Below are positions 16,878 through 24,940 of a stretch of DNA of 30,252 nucleotides, piece after piece. The DNA is from JABCPE02 sp963516475. Lineage in GTDB: Bacteria; Bacteroidota; Bacteroidia; Flavobacteriales; Weeksellaceae. A model generated the notes under the pieces. It worked only from the letters and a program-made list of their open reading frames with translations, had not been told where the DNA came from and ran no database searches. How positions within the stretch are numbered: position 1 is the stretch's first letter; each line of letters starts with the position of its first letter. Both the position numbers and the translations under genes were made by a program. Where the stretch lies: contig CAUQBR010000015.1 in assembly GCA_963516475.1 (NCBI GenBank), forward strand, positions 1 through 30,252, written 5' to 3'.

Positions 16878-17723
16878 TTACTTTAATTTCAATATTTGAG
16901 ATAAGGTTTTTCCATCCCAAATAAATGTTTTTTCATCTGTTTTTTGATTTATCGGAGTTTCTTTTTCATTGTCATCTTCATCGAACTCTGCTTCTTCCAT
17001 TTTCATGATGATTTTAGATTTTACGCCCCCTTTATCACTCGGGAAAATATATTCTTCGCTATGATAAAAAACCCCTGCATCCCCCACATTCATCAATAAA
17101 TCCAGTGGAAAAAACTTCTTCCCATTCCACAGCAGATACTGCGTACTGGTAGGGATTCCACACGCCTCGCCTGAGTTTTCTACCCTTATCACGGATTTTA
17201 TTCCTGAAAGCCCCTTGTTGTTTAGTATCTCCATACTTGTAAAATGCAGATTATCAACAAGAAAATTATGCTTATCTATTACTTTATTGTTTTCAAGCGC
17301 CAGTACCTCCATTTTCACCTGTTTATATGCTCCTCCATCCCTATTGACCGTTCCCACAGCCCCAAAGAGAAACTCTACGCCATTCTTTTTCTGATGCCCC
17401 AAAGCAAGATTTCCACCCCAGATATAGCCTTTTTTCAGCTGGTTATTTTTCTTATAGCTGATTTCATACCAAGGCGCTTCACGAAGCCCCGCAGAATGCA
17501 TATGAGTAGTAATGTTAGTAATATTAACAGCATCACCTATCTGCAGACTGTCTATTTTATTAGATTTATAATTAGGTTGCTCTCTTACTTTTGCGTCTGA
17601 TACCATTACTTTTTGGGCTATTTTTTTATCAAAAGTATAATTCCCAAAATAGACATCATCATTGTTCTGAGCTGATACCCAGATACAAAGAATAAAAAAA
17701 CATAAAATTCCCAGCTTCTTCAT
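16878..17723 (-). CDS. Secreted SH3-domain protein
   Basis: This 281-residue protein has a signal peptide (MKKLGILCFFILCIWVSAQ). A bacterial SH3-type domain at about residues 36-105 is recognisable from SDAKVREQPNYKSNKIDSL, followed by the hydrophobic LQIGDAVNI strand and KKGYIWGGNLAL. The remaining C-terminal part, with KKFFPLDLLMNVGDAGVFY and an acidic EEAEFDEDDNEKE stretch, is a domain I do not recognise. It is expected in the periplasm. SH3 domains of this type often bind cell-wall material, but that is inference here. It heads the kdsB operon, with a TACTTTTA element about 20 bases upstream that lacks the final G of the consensus. Confidence 0.72.
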   Translation of the reverse strand: MKKLGILCFFILCIWVSAQNNDDVYFGNYTFDKKIAQKVMVSDAKVREQPNYKSNKIDSLQIGDAVNITNITTHMHSAGLREAPWYEISYKKNNQLKKGYIWGGNLALGHQKKNGVEFLFGAVGTVNRDGGAYKQVKMEVLALENNKVIDKHNFLVDNLHFTSMEILNNKGLSGIKSVIRVENSGEACGIPTSTQYLLWNGKKFFPLDLLMNVGDAGVFYHSEEYIFPSDKGGVKSKIIMKMEEAEFDEDDNEKETPINQKTDEKTFIWDGKTLSQILKLK

Positions 17724-17796
17724 TGTAAAAATTTAAGCGGTTAAAAGTAAAAAAACTTTACAAACTGACCAAAACAAAACCTTATTCAAAAATTTT

Positions 17797-17822
17797 ACTC
17801 CCCATCATACACGATAGGGAGT
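17797..17822 (-). terminator. Probable terminator after the phosphosugar mutase
   Basis: On the minus strand a 10-bp stem (one G-T pair) with a GTGTAT loop is followed by AAAATTTTTG. The T-run is offset by four A, so this may be a weak terminator. Confidence 0.55.
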
Positions 17823-17827
17823 AATAA

Positions 17828-19540
17828 TTATAAACTCAAATCTTTCTTGATTTGCTCTATTTTATGATTTAATTTATCAACTTGACCAGCATATTCACTC
17901 TCAGATGAAATGTTACTTTTCACAGAGAAATAGAACTTAATTTTTGGCTCCGTTCCTGATGGGCGGATGGCTACTTTCGTACCGTCTTCCGTGTAGTATA
18001 TCAGCACATTAGACTTAGGAATATCGGTCATTTCTGCTTTTTCATCTTTCACTAAATCCCATGCAGTCTGCTCCTGAAAATCTTTCACAAGAACCACTTT
18101 AGAACCAGCTAGTTCTTTCACTGGATTATTACGGAAATCTGACATCATTTTTTTGATTTCCTCTGCTCCTTCTCTTCCTTTTCTCACTACATTGACCAAT
18201 CCCTCTTGATAAAGTCCTAAATCCTTATAAATCTCTATCATATACTGGAAAATACTGCTGCCCTGAGCCTTGCACCATGCTGCTATTTCGCAGGCAAGAA
18301 GGATAGAACCACACGAGTCCTTATCTCTCACGAAATCCCCTGTCATAAAGCCAAAACTCTCCTCTCCTCCACAGACGAATTTCTGTTTTCCTTCGGCTTC
18401 GCGAATCATTTTACCAATCCACTTAAAGCCTGTAAGTCCTGCCTTACACTCTATTCCGTATTTTTTAGCAATATCAAAGAAAATATCCGAAGTCACGATA
18501 GTAGAACCGATGAACTCACTTCCTGTGATTTTTCCTGATTTTTTCCATTGGTCAAGGATGTAATAAGTCAAAATCGTATTGGTCTGATTTCCATTAAGCA
18601 GCTGGATTTTCCCTTCAAGGTTTCTAACCGCAATACCAAGTCTGTCGCCATCTGGGTCACAGCCGATAACAATATCTGCATTGGTAATTTCTGCCAAGTC
18701 CGTAGCCATCGTAAGAGCCGCTGGTTCTTCTGGATTAGGGCTTTCCACAGTTGGGAAATTTCCACTTGGAATCATCTGCTCTCTCACTAAATCCACCTTT
18801 GCAAATCCAGCCTTTTTAAGGGCTTTAGGGATTGTAGTGTAAGTTGTCCCATGGATAGAAGTGAAAACAATGTTCAGATTATCCCTCCCAACATTCTGAT
18901 AAAGAGAGTTTTGCATACAAGCATCTATATAAACATCATCCTGCTCCTCGCCTATCCATTCTATCAAATCATCATTTCCATTAAACTTAATATCCTCAAA
19001 TTTAACGGAATACACCTCTTTGATAATCGCCTCATCATTCGGTGGGACAATCTGCGCTCCATCATTCCAATAAACCTTATAACCATTGTATTCAGGCGGG
19101 TTGTGTGATGCTGTAAGTACAATTCCTGCATTACATTTTTTATCTCTCACCGTGAAAGAAAGCTCTGGCGTAGGGCGGTGTTCCTTGAAAAGCAAAACAT
19201 GGATTCCATTAGCCGTAAGCACATCTGCCACTATTTTCCCAAATTCTTTGGAATTATTTCTCACATCATAGGCGATAGCAACCTTGATAGTTTCGCCTTT
19301 AAACTGCTGGTGCAGGTAGTTTGCCAGACCCTGAGTAGCCTGCCCAAGCGTATATTTATTGAGCCTGTTGGTTCCTACGCCCATCACTCCGCGCATTCCT
19401 CCTGTCCCAAATTCTAACTCTTTATAAAAAGAATCTTCCAGCTCTGCTCCATTTTCATCTATCAACTGCTGAACTTTAGTTCTTGTTTCTTCATCAAAAG
19501 ACTCTGAAAGCCAAAGCCTTGCTTTTTCTATTGTTGTCAT
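17828..19540 (-). CDS. Phosphoglucomutase/phosphomannomutase
   Basis: This 570-residue alpha-D-phosphohexomutase interconverts sugar 1- and 6-phosphates via a phosphoserine. The motifs are all present: catalytic loop TASHNPPEYNGYK with S145, the metal loop GCDPDGDRLG near residue 294, the sugar loop GGEESFGF near residue 391 and the phosphate loop RPSGTEPKIKFY near residue 526. Length and the N-terminal FGTGGMRG segment match the long PgcA/PGM2-like group found in Bacteroidota. The true substrate (glucose, mannose or other) cannot be settled. It lies 18 bases after the GIN-domain lipoprotein gene. Confidence 0.93.
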   Translation of the reverse strand: MTTIEKARLWLSESFDEETRTKVQQLIDENGAELEDSFYKELEFGTGGMRGVMGVGTNRLNKYTLGQATQGLANYLHQQFKGETIKVAIAYDVRNNSKEFGKIVADVLTANGIHVLLFKEHRPTPELSFTVRDKKCNAGIVLTASHNPPEYNGYKVYWNDGAQIVPPNDEAIIKEVYSVKFEDIKFNGNDDLIEWIGEEQDDVYIDACMQNSLYQNVGRDNLNIVFTSIHGTTYTTIPKALKKAGFAKVDLVREQMIPSGNFPTVESPNPEEPAALTMATDLAEITNADIVIGCDPDGDRLGIAVRNLEGKIQLLNGNQTNTILTYYILDQWKKSGKITGSEFIGSTIVTSDIFFDIAKKYGIECKAGLTGFKWIGKMIREAEGKQKFVCGGEESFGFMTGDFVRDKDSCGSILLACEIAAWCKAQGSSIFQYMIEIYKDLGLYQEGLVNVVRKGREGAEEIKKMMSDFRNNPVKELAGSKVVLVKDFQEQTAWDLVKDEKAEMTDIPKSNVLIYYTEDGTKVAIRPSGTEPKIKFYFSVKSNISSESEYAGQVDKLNHKIEQIKKDLSL

Positions 19541-19558
19541 ACTTTTAACTTTTATAGT

Positions 19559-20254
19559 TTATTTTTTTATTACTAACGCTTTATCCTCCTCCAAAACTTT
19601 CTTTACAGGATTGCCTTTATAGCTTAGTTTTGCGTTATTTTTTAGTTTTCCTTCTAATTTTTCTTCAACTGATATCTCCGCCAAAGCATCATCTTCCGCC
19701 TTGATTTTCAAGTTATTTACAAACCAATACGGCGACACCATCACAGCAGAATCCCTCATCACTACTTCTGCTTCCAGCGTTTTCCCAAACATCTCCAGCC
19801 GAGCATTATCATAGAGATTTATCTCAGCTTTATTGGATAAAATAGCTCCTGCTAATTTTGTATTATCTTCCATTTTCAGGCTAAAATCATCCATCATCAT
19901 TTGGCTGGAAATATTAAATTCTGCCGAATTCTGCATTTTCATTTTAGAAATTTTCCCAGAAGAATACAAAATGATATTATACACTTCCACTCCTTCGGTT
20001 TTTCTTTTTTCACTGATAGTCAATTCCTTATCCTTAACTTCGATTTTCAAATTTTCAAAAATATTAGGATAAGTCTCCACTGTCAGTTTATTTTCAGTGC
20101 TTTGTATATAGGACACTTTGAAATTCCCATCCAAATGCAAAGCGTTAAATTCCTCTATCTTCACCTCCTGCGTCTTTATTTCATTGCCTTCGGGCTGAAT
20201 TTTCCCACAAGAAATCAGCACCAAAACAACTACTATGTAAAGGAGGTTTTTCAT
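19559..20254 (-). CDS. GIN-domain (DUF2807) lipoprotein
   Basis: This 231-residue protein has a lipobox cysteine in VLVLISCGK at about residue 16, so it should be a lipoprotein. The mature part is a DUF2807 (head GIN) domain. A VKIEEFNALHLDGNFKVSY opening is followed by short repeated beta strands such as LTVETYPNIFENLKIEV and the SAEFNIS, NAKLSYKG, DNARLEM and DSAVMVS type turns of a parallel beta-helix-like array. The family is typical of Bacteroidota cell envelopes and its function is not established. Its start codon overlaps the stop of the upstream membrane-protein gene by 4 bases, indicating translational coupling. Confidence 0.85.
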   Translation of the reverse strand: MKNLLYIVVVLVLISCGKIQPEGNEIKTQEVKIEEFNALHLDGNFKVSYIQSTENKLTVETYPNIFENLKIEVKDKELTISEKRKTEGVEVYNIILYSSGKISKMKMQNSAEFNISSQMMMDDFSLKMEDNTKLAGAILSNKAEINLYDNARLEMFGKTLEAEVVMRDSAVMVSPYWFVNNLKIKAEDDALAEISVEEKLEGKLKNNAKLSYKGNPVKKVLEEDKALVIKK

Positions 20255-20649
20255 CTATTATTCATCAAAAATTTTATAATCTGTTCTGCTTCATCTTGGC
20301 TAAAACCATCTATTTTACGCTTTTTGTCTCCGTAATGAATCACTATAGAAGCCCAATGGTTTTTTCGCACCACTATTTCCTTGATTTTAGATTTTTCAAT
20401 CCTGCTTTCGGTGTTAATCAACCAAAATTGAAGCGCAAAAATCACCAGCCAAAGCACCGCCGAAATGGTCTTAAAATAAGAAACTTTACCAAAGTCAAAA
20501 TCATTCTGATACAAATCAAACAAATAGATAGCAATAAACACCAAAGATGCCGATAAATAAAGCAGTTTATTCGTTTTCTTGTTATCTGCAATCTCGAAAT
20601 ATTCTGGATAACTCATTATAGTGGTTTTCCCAAATGATATGCTGTTCAT
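20251..20649 (-). CDS. Small two-helix membrane protein
   Basis: This 132-residue protein has two membrane segments at about residues 29-47 and 62-78. A short soluble C-terminal domain follows (VVRKNHWASIVIHYGDKKRK), then a helix with DEAEQIIKFL. The layout, two helices then a small strand-rich domain, resembles bacterial PH-like membrane proteins, but I do not assign a family. It starts 1 base after the glycosyltransferase stop and overlaps the next gene by 4 bases, so it is tightly embedded in the operon. A second Met at residue 12 (MSYPEYF) is an alternative start. Confidence 0.68.
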   Translation of the reverse strand: MNSISFGKTTIMSYPEYFEIADNKKTNKLLYLSASLVFIAIYLFDLYQNDFDFGKVSYFKTISAVLWLVIFALQFWLINTESRIEKSKIKEIVVRKNHWASIVIHYGDKKRKIDGFSQDEAEQIIKFLMNNR

Positions 20650-20650
20650 C

Positions 20651-21604
20651 TTAAATTTGTTTTTCTATATTGTAATTTTTGTGTTCTCTATTGGTTCTGA
20701 TAATCATCTCTCCGAGAAATCCTCCTATAAAAAGCAAAGTTCCCAAAATCATCATCGTCAGCGAGATGAAAAACCACGGATTATCAGCGATTAGGTGTCC
20801 GTATTGTTTGTGGACATAGACTGCTATCAGTTTGGATACTCCAAGCCAAAATGCCGAAAGGAAACCGATAATAAACATCAAAGTACCGACCGCTCCGAAA
20901 AAGTGCATCGGTCGCCCGCCAAAACGGCTAATAAACCAAAGTGTAACCAAATCCAAAAAGCCACGAATAAAGCGCTCTGTCCCAAATTTAGAGCTTCCGT
21001 AAGGTCTTGCCTGATGCTTCACTTCTTTCTCTGTAATACGCTTAAAACCAGCATTCGCCGCCAAAACAGGAATATATCGGTGCATATCGCCATAGACATC
21101 TATAGACTTTACGACTTGTTTTTTATAGGCTTTCAGACCGCAGTTGAAATCGTGCAGATACACTCCAGAAACCTTTCTCGCCGCTGCATTAAAGAGCTTG
21201 GATGGGAGGTTTTTGGTCATCACATTATCAAATCTTTTCTTTTTCCAGCCAGACACGATGTCATAATTTCCATTGACTACCATACCGTACAGCTCTGGAA
21301 TTTCCTCTGGAAAGTCCTGTAAATCAGCATCCATTGTAATCACCACATCTCCAGACACTTTCTCAAATGCCGCATGCAGTGCCTGTGATTTCCCATAATT
21401 TCTAGAAAACTTTATTCCATGGATATGGTCATTTTCCCTGCAAAATCCTTCTATAATTTCCCAAGATTTATCCGTACTACCATCATCTACAAACCAAATT
21501 TCATACGAAAGCTGGTGCTCCACACACACCTTATCAATCCTAGAAAAAAGCTCTTTCAGGGATTCCTCCTCATTCAACAAAGGGATAACTATAGATAAAT
21601 TCAT
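20651..21604 (-). CDS. Family 2 glycosyltransferase, polyprenyl-phosphate type
   Basis: This 317-residue protein has a GT2 domain at about residues 1-225 with LSIVIPLLNEEESL, the nucleotide-sugar segment WFVDDGSTDKSW and the metal motif MDADLQDFPEEI. Two C-terminal membrane segments follow at about 233-256 and 277-299. This is the architecture of DPM1/GtrB/ArnC-like enzymes that move a sugar from a nucleotide donor to a polyprenyl phosphate at the inner membrane. The donor sugar is not evident. It heads the operon that ends with the phosphosugar mutase, which could supply its sugar precursor. It has an exact TTG-N19-TAAATTTG promoter. Confidence 0.92.
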   Translation of the reverse strand: MNLSIVIPLLNEEESLKELFSRIDKVCVEHQLSYEIWFVDDGSTDKSWEIIEGFCRENDHIHGIKFSRNYGKSQALHAAFEKVSGDVVITMDADLQDFPEEIPELYGMVVNGNYDIVSGWKKKRFDNVMTKNLPSKLFNAAARKVSGVYLHDFNCGLKAYKKQVVKSIDVYGDMHRYIPVLAANAGFKRITEKEVKHQARPYGSSKFGTERFIRGFLDLVTLWFISRFGGRPMHFFGAVGTLMFIIGFLSAFWLGVSKLIAVYVHKQYGHLIADNPWFFISLTMMILGTLLFIGGFLGEMIIRTNREHKNYNIEKQI

Positions 21605-21627
21605 TTCTAAAAATCAAATACAATCCA

Positions 21628-21657
21628 CAAATTTACGCAAAAAGAAAATAACTTCAA
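21628..21657 (-). promoter_or_regulatory. Consensus promoter of the glycosyltransferase operon
   Basis: On the minus strand TTG (21657-21655) and TAAATTTG (21635-21628) are separated by exactly 19 bases, a full match to the Bacteroidota TTG-N19-TAnnTTTG form. Confidence 0.85.
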
Positions 21658-21725
21658 GACTAAATTATTTAATCCTTAAAAATCAAACAGTTATATATTT
21701 TCTCCAATTTTTAAATTTTCCATTC

Positions 21726-21755
21726 TTGGAATTAATAAATAATTCACTATATTTG
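21726..21755 (+). promoter_or_regulatory. Consensus promoter of the SRP RNA gene
   Basis: TTG (21726-21728) and TATATTTG (21748-21755) are separated by exactly 19 bases. The predicted start of the RNA, near 21760, lies 5 bases after the element. Confidence 0.87.
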
Positions 21756-21759
21756 CCAC

Positions 21760-21858
21760 GGCAAGTCCTACACAACCAGCTCCTGAAAATCCTCCAGGGT
21801 GGGAACGCAGCAAAGGTAATCGGTTGTAGCGGTGTGATGTAGGTAGCTTGCCTTTTTT
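21760..21858 (+). ncRNA. ffs: SRP RNA (4.5S, small bacterial type)
   Basis: The transcript of about 99 bases folds into one long hairpin. The ends pair as GGCAAG (21760-21765) with CTTGCC (21847-21852), and inner arms such as ACAACC/GGTTGT also pair. The apical part has the conserved SRP domain IV: CCAGG, then a GTG-GGAA-CGC tetraloop stem, then AGCA and AAAGGTAA. This is the Ffh-binding site. A T6 run after CTTGCC closes it as its own terminator, and an exact consensus promoter precedes it. There is no Alu domain. It acts with Ffh, encoded at 14036-15406. A 62-codon frame on the opposite strand is a shadow. Confidence 0.9.
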
Positions 21859-21893
21859 ATTGGATAAATTTTGTTTCATATTTGTTAATTTTT

Positions 21894-21920
21894 AAGGCTT
21901 CCCAAAATGGGAAGCCTTAT
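21894..21920. terminator. Terminator between the SRP RNA and S46 peptidase genes
   Basis: An 11-bp stem (arms 21894-21904 and 21908-21918, AAGGCTTCCCA/TGGGAAGCCTT) with an AAA loop and A/T-rich flanks ends the leftward S46 transcript and backs up the SRP RNA terminator. Confidence 0.82.
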
Positions 21921-21933
21921 TTATATGATTAGA

Positions 21934-24069
21934 TTATTTTACGATTTTCATTTCATCGATAAGCCATTTAGAATCAGCAAATTTATCAATGATGAAAAGG
22001 ATGTATTTAGCATCCACCATAATATTTCGGCTGAAACGAGGATCGTAGTTGATATCACTCATTGTTCCCTCCCACTGGCGGTCAAAATTAAGCCCAATTA
22101 AATTCCCACGAGCATCCAGCGCTGGACTTCCCGAGTTTCCTCCCGTAGTGTGGTTTGTCGCCGTGAAAGCTAAAGGAACTTTACCATCTTGGTTTTTATA
22201 AATTCCATAGTCTTTTCGGTTGTAGAGGTCTATCAGTTTTTTAGGTACATCGAACTCGTAGTCGTTTGGAATGTATTTTTCCATCACACCATCTAATGTA
22301 GTCTGATAATGATATCTAACAGCATCAGCTGGTTCAGAACCTTTCACCTTACCATAAGTCACCCTCAAAGTAGAGTTTGCATCTGGGAAGAATTTTCTCT
22401 CTTTGTCTGTATTCATCTGAGCTGCCATGTATCTCTTCTGTAGAGCATCTATTTCAGCCTGATACTGAGTGTATTTCGGCTCTACTTTTTGAAGATATGT
22501 GTCTCTGATTTCTTTATACAAACTGATTATCGGATCGTTTTTCAATGCTTTGATAAGCTCTGCTGGATTGTCCAGAACTTTCTCTGTATTGGAAGAAATA
22601 TTAAGTCCATTAAGGTTTTTTCTACCTGTCAGAACAGAATTTTTAGACCAATTTTCTACCAATTCTAAATTTTGATTCACATTTTTGTATTTATCAAAAC
22701 CAGAAGGTAGGTATGCTGCTGGAACCTTCTCTGCATAAAGAGCCAAAAGTTTAGCCGTCACCTTTGCATCTATCTCACCATCATAGTTTTTATAAAATCC
22801 TGCTAGTGCAGATGAAAACTTCTTGATGCCTGCTGGCGTGGTTTTTCCCTGCTCATAATGTTCCATAAATGCCAAAAATCTATTTGCAAGATTTAGCGTT
22901 TCAGCATTTCTGAGAAGTTCTGTAAAGTAAGCATCGCTAAGGGCAAATGGAGCTTGAACATTATACAAATGTTCAAATTCTGAAATCATTTTAGAAATTT
23001 CAGGATTTTTCTTCGCCAAAAAGGCTTCATAGTCTTTCTTTTTCTGAACAGCGTTAGACTTTTTTAGTCCTGTAGTTTCGCCTATCCATTTTTTCCAATA
23101 ATTGGCTACAGAAGCGTATTTAGATGCGTATTTTATTCTTGTAGCATCATCTACACGCATTTTTTCATCTAATGTTTTCAGCGCTACATCTCTCACTGCT
23201 ATTTTAGCTGGATTGGTATCATTGATGATTTTTTCAACAGCTATAGACGGCAGATATTCATTGGTTCTACCAGGGAAACCAAACACGAAAGTAAAGTCAT
23301 TTTCCTTGATATCTTTGATAGAAATCGGCAGGAAATGTTTCGGGGTGTAAGGCACATTATCCTTGCTATATTCGGCAGGTTTATTATTCTTGTCTGCATA
23401 AATTCTAAACAAAGCAAAATCTCCCGTATGACGAGGCCAAACCCAATTGTCCGTATCAGAACCAAACTTACCGATGGACTGTGGCGGAGCGCCTACCAAT
23501 CGTACATCTTTATATGTCTCTATGATGTAGGCATAGTATTTATTCCCTGCAAACATCGGTTTTATGGTAACTTTTTGGTAAGGTTCTATTTTGAACTGCT
23601 TAGTTACTTCTGCTATATTTTTAGCGATAACTGCCTCTGCTTCTCTATCTGTAAGCCCTTTGGTTCCGTTTAGGACTTGGTCTGTAACTTCCTTAATATC
23701 AACGATAAAATCCGCTGTAGCGCCTGGATTCGGAAGTTCTTCGCTCATGTTTTTAGCCCAGAAACCATTAGTCAAAAGGTCATTTCCTACTGATGAGTGG
23801 CTTTGGATGTTATTATATCCACAGTGGTGATTGGTCAGAAGTAGTCCCTTCGGTGATATCACCTCACTGGTACATCCTCCATTGAACTGAGCCACAGCAT
23901 CTTTGATACTTGGTTTATTCGGATTAAAAATATCTTTTGCGGAGATTTTCATTCCTAATTTTTTCATTTCAGCCTCGTTTAGTTCCGTAGGCATCCACAT
24001 TCCTCCATACTGCTGGGAAAAAGCCATCACAGCAGGTAGCAAAGAAGCTATCAATAATATTTTTTTCAT
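21934..24069 (-). CDS. S46 dipeptidyl-peptidase, probably DPP11-like
   Basis: From the ATG at 24069 this 711-residue protein has a signal peptide (MKKILLIASLLPAVMAFSQ) and acts in the periplasm, cutting dipeptides from peptide N-termini. The catalytic segments are LLTNHHCGYNNIQSHSS (about residues 77-93) and TGGNSGSP with Ser646. The residue 18 after that Ser is Arg664, in LNFDRQWEGTMSD. In the known enzymes an Arg at this place marks DPP11 (Asp/Glu at P1), while DPP7 has Gly. The open frame extends 25 codons further upstream, but that part precedes the signal peptide. It likely serves peptide use. Confidence 0.92.
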   Translation of the reverse strand: MKKILLIASLLPAVMAFSQQYGGMWMPTELNEAEMKKLGMKISAKDIFNPNKPSIKDAVAQFNGGCTSEVISPKGLLLTNHHCGYNNIQSHSSVGNDLLTNGFWAKNMSEELPNPGATADFIVDIKEVTDQVLNGTKGLTDREAEAVIAKNIAEVTKQFKIEPYQKVTIKPMFAGNKYYAYIIETYKDVRLVGAPPQSIGKFGSDTDNWVWPRHTGDFALFRIYADKNNKPAEYSKDNVPYTPKHFLPISIKDIKENDFTFVFGFPGRTNEYLPSIAVEKIINDTNPAKIAVRDVALKTLDEKMRVDDATRIKYASKYASVANYWKKWIGETTGLKKSNAVQKKKDYEAFLAKKNPEISKMISEFEHLYNVQAPFALSDAYFTELLRNAETLNLANRFLAFMEHYEQGKTTPAGIKKFSSALAGFYKNYDGEIDAKVTAKLLALYAEKVPAAYLPSGFDKYKNVNQNLELVENWSKNSVLTGRKNLNGLNISSNTEKVLDNPAELIKALKNDPIISLYKEIRDTYLQKVEPKYTQYQAEIDALQKRYMAAQMNTDKERKFFPDANSTLRVTYGKVKGSEPADAVRYHYQTTLDGVMEKYIPNDYEFDVPKKLIDLYNRKDYGIYKNQDGKVPLAFTATNHTTGGNSGSPALDARGNLIGLNFDRQWEGTMSDINYDPRFSRNIMVDAKYILFIIDKFADSKWLIDEMKIVK

Positions 24070-24130
24070 TTTAAAAATAAAGTTTATAATTTCTCTGGGT
24101 AAAAATACACTTTTTCTCATTAAAAACGAG

Positions 24131-24160
24131 AAAAGCACGAACAAATCGTGCTTTTTATTT
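24131..24160 (-). terminator. Terminator after the DUF4197 gene
   Basis: A 10-bp stem, AAAAGCACGA/TCGTGCTTTT (24131-24140 and 24146-24155), with a 5-base loop lies directly after the DUF4197 stop on the minus strand. T content follows on both sides. Confidence 0.75.
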
Positions 24161-24826
24161 TTATTTTCCTAAAAACTGCTGGCTGTTTTCCTTTTCATAA
24201 TCCTGAATGATGTAGAAAAGCCCTGTCACCATCTGTTCCGTAGCATATTGACTCAGGGAATTGCTGGTCGTACCGCTGCCCTCATTACCAAGGAGTGAGC
24301 CGAGCATAGAGTTAGCACTCGTTACATTATTGATGGCTCTCACTATCCCAAATTCATTCAGTTTTTCATCTACTTTCGGTGTAAATGCAGAAACCAACTT
24401 ATTATAAGTCTTTTCCCTCAAAATCTGCGTTGCCGTTCCTGCTTCTCCCTGCATGATACGAGATACATCATCACTAGTAAGGCTATTCACGGCATCTACT
24501 AAAATAGGTTCTGCTATCGTAGCTGTAAAAGAGGCTGTTTCTGCTATGTATTCTTTCTCTTTTTTAACCAAATCTGGAGAAATTTTTCCCAAAACGCTGT
24601 TCATTTTTTTCAAACCAGAAGGCATAGCACTATCAATCAACGGACTTTGAAGAAATGCATTTTTATCCTTAAAGATCTTCATCCCTTTGGAAACTCCACC
24701 TAATAAAACTCTTTTGATCACTGCTACTCCTATGGCTGATGTAGCTATCGCTGTGCAGGACTGTACTGCCGCCACTCCCACTGCTGCCGCTGCCACCGAA
24801 GTGATTATTACTGTTTTTACTTTCAT
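24161..24826 (-). CDS. DUF4197 family protein
   Basis: This 221-residue protein has a hydrophobic N-terminus, VIITSVAAAAVGVAAVQSC, with a cysteine at residue 24 that could be a lipobox. A helical DUF4197 domain follows, with SPLIDSAMPSGLKKMNSVL near residue 61, the SLTSDDVSRIMQG segment near residue 114 and GLFYIIQDYEKE at the C-terminus. The family is conserved and of unknown function. It probably lies in the periplasm. It is a single gene between two terminators. Confidence 0.83.
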   Translation of the reverse strand: MKVKTVIITSVAAAAVGVAAVQSCTAIATSAIGVAVIKRVLLGGVSKGMKIFKDKNAFLQSPLIDSAMPSGLKKMNSVLGKISPDLVKKEKEYIAETASFTATIAEPILVDAVNSLTSDDVSRIMQGEAGTATQILREKTYNKLVSAFTPKVDEKLNEFGIVRAINNVTSANSMLGSLLGNEGSGTTSNSLSQYATEQMVTGLFYIIQDYEKENSQQFLGK

Positions 24827-24883
24827 AGAATTACATTTAAATGTTGGAAAAATGACAAAATTCTTGCCAAAATTTTATTTTTC

Positions 24884-24914
24884 AAAAAAACCTTGCCACA
24901 AAATTATGGCAAGG
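24884..24914 (-). terminator. Terminator after the repeat/S74 protein gene
   Basis: On the minus strand an 8-bp stem (CCTTGCCA/TGGCAAGG, 24891-24898 and 24907-24914) is followed by seven T (A-run 24884-24890). Confidence 0.88.
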
Positions 24915-24940
24915 TAAACAAAATCTCAAAATAATATACA

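Noticed and set aside
20795..21322. 175-codon plus-strand frame opposite the glycosyltransferase gene
   Set aside because: The minus-strand gene has full GT2 motifs. The opposite frame is Lys/Arg/Cys-rich without recognisable features.
21691..21879. A 62-codon minus-strand reading frame
   Set aside because: It is antisense to the SRP RNA gene, has no recognisable protein feature, and is explained by the RNA sequence.
24070..24144. 25-codon upstream extension of the S46 peptidase
   Set aside because: It would place extra residues ahead of a standard signal peptide starting at the ATG at 24069.
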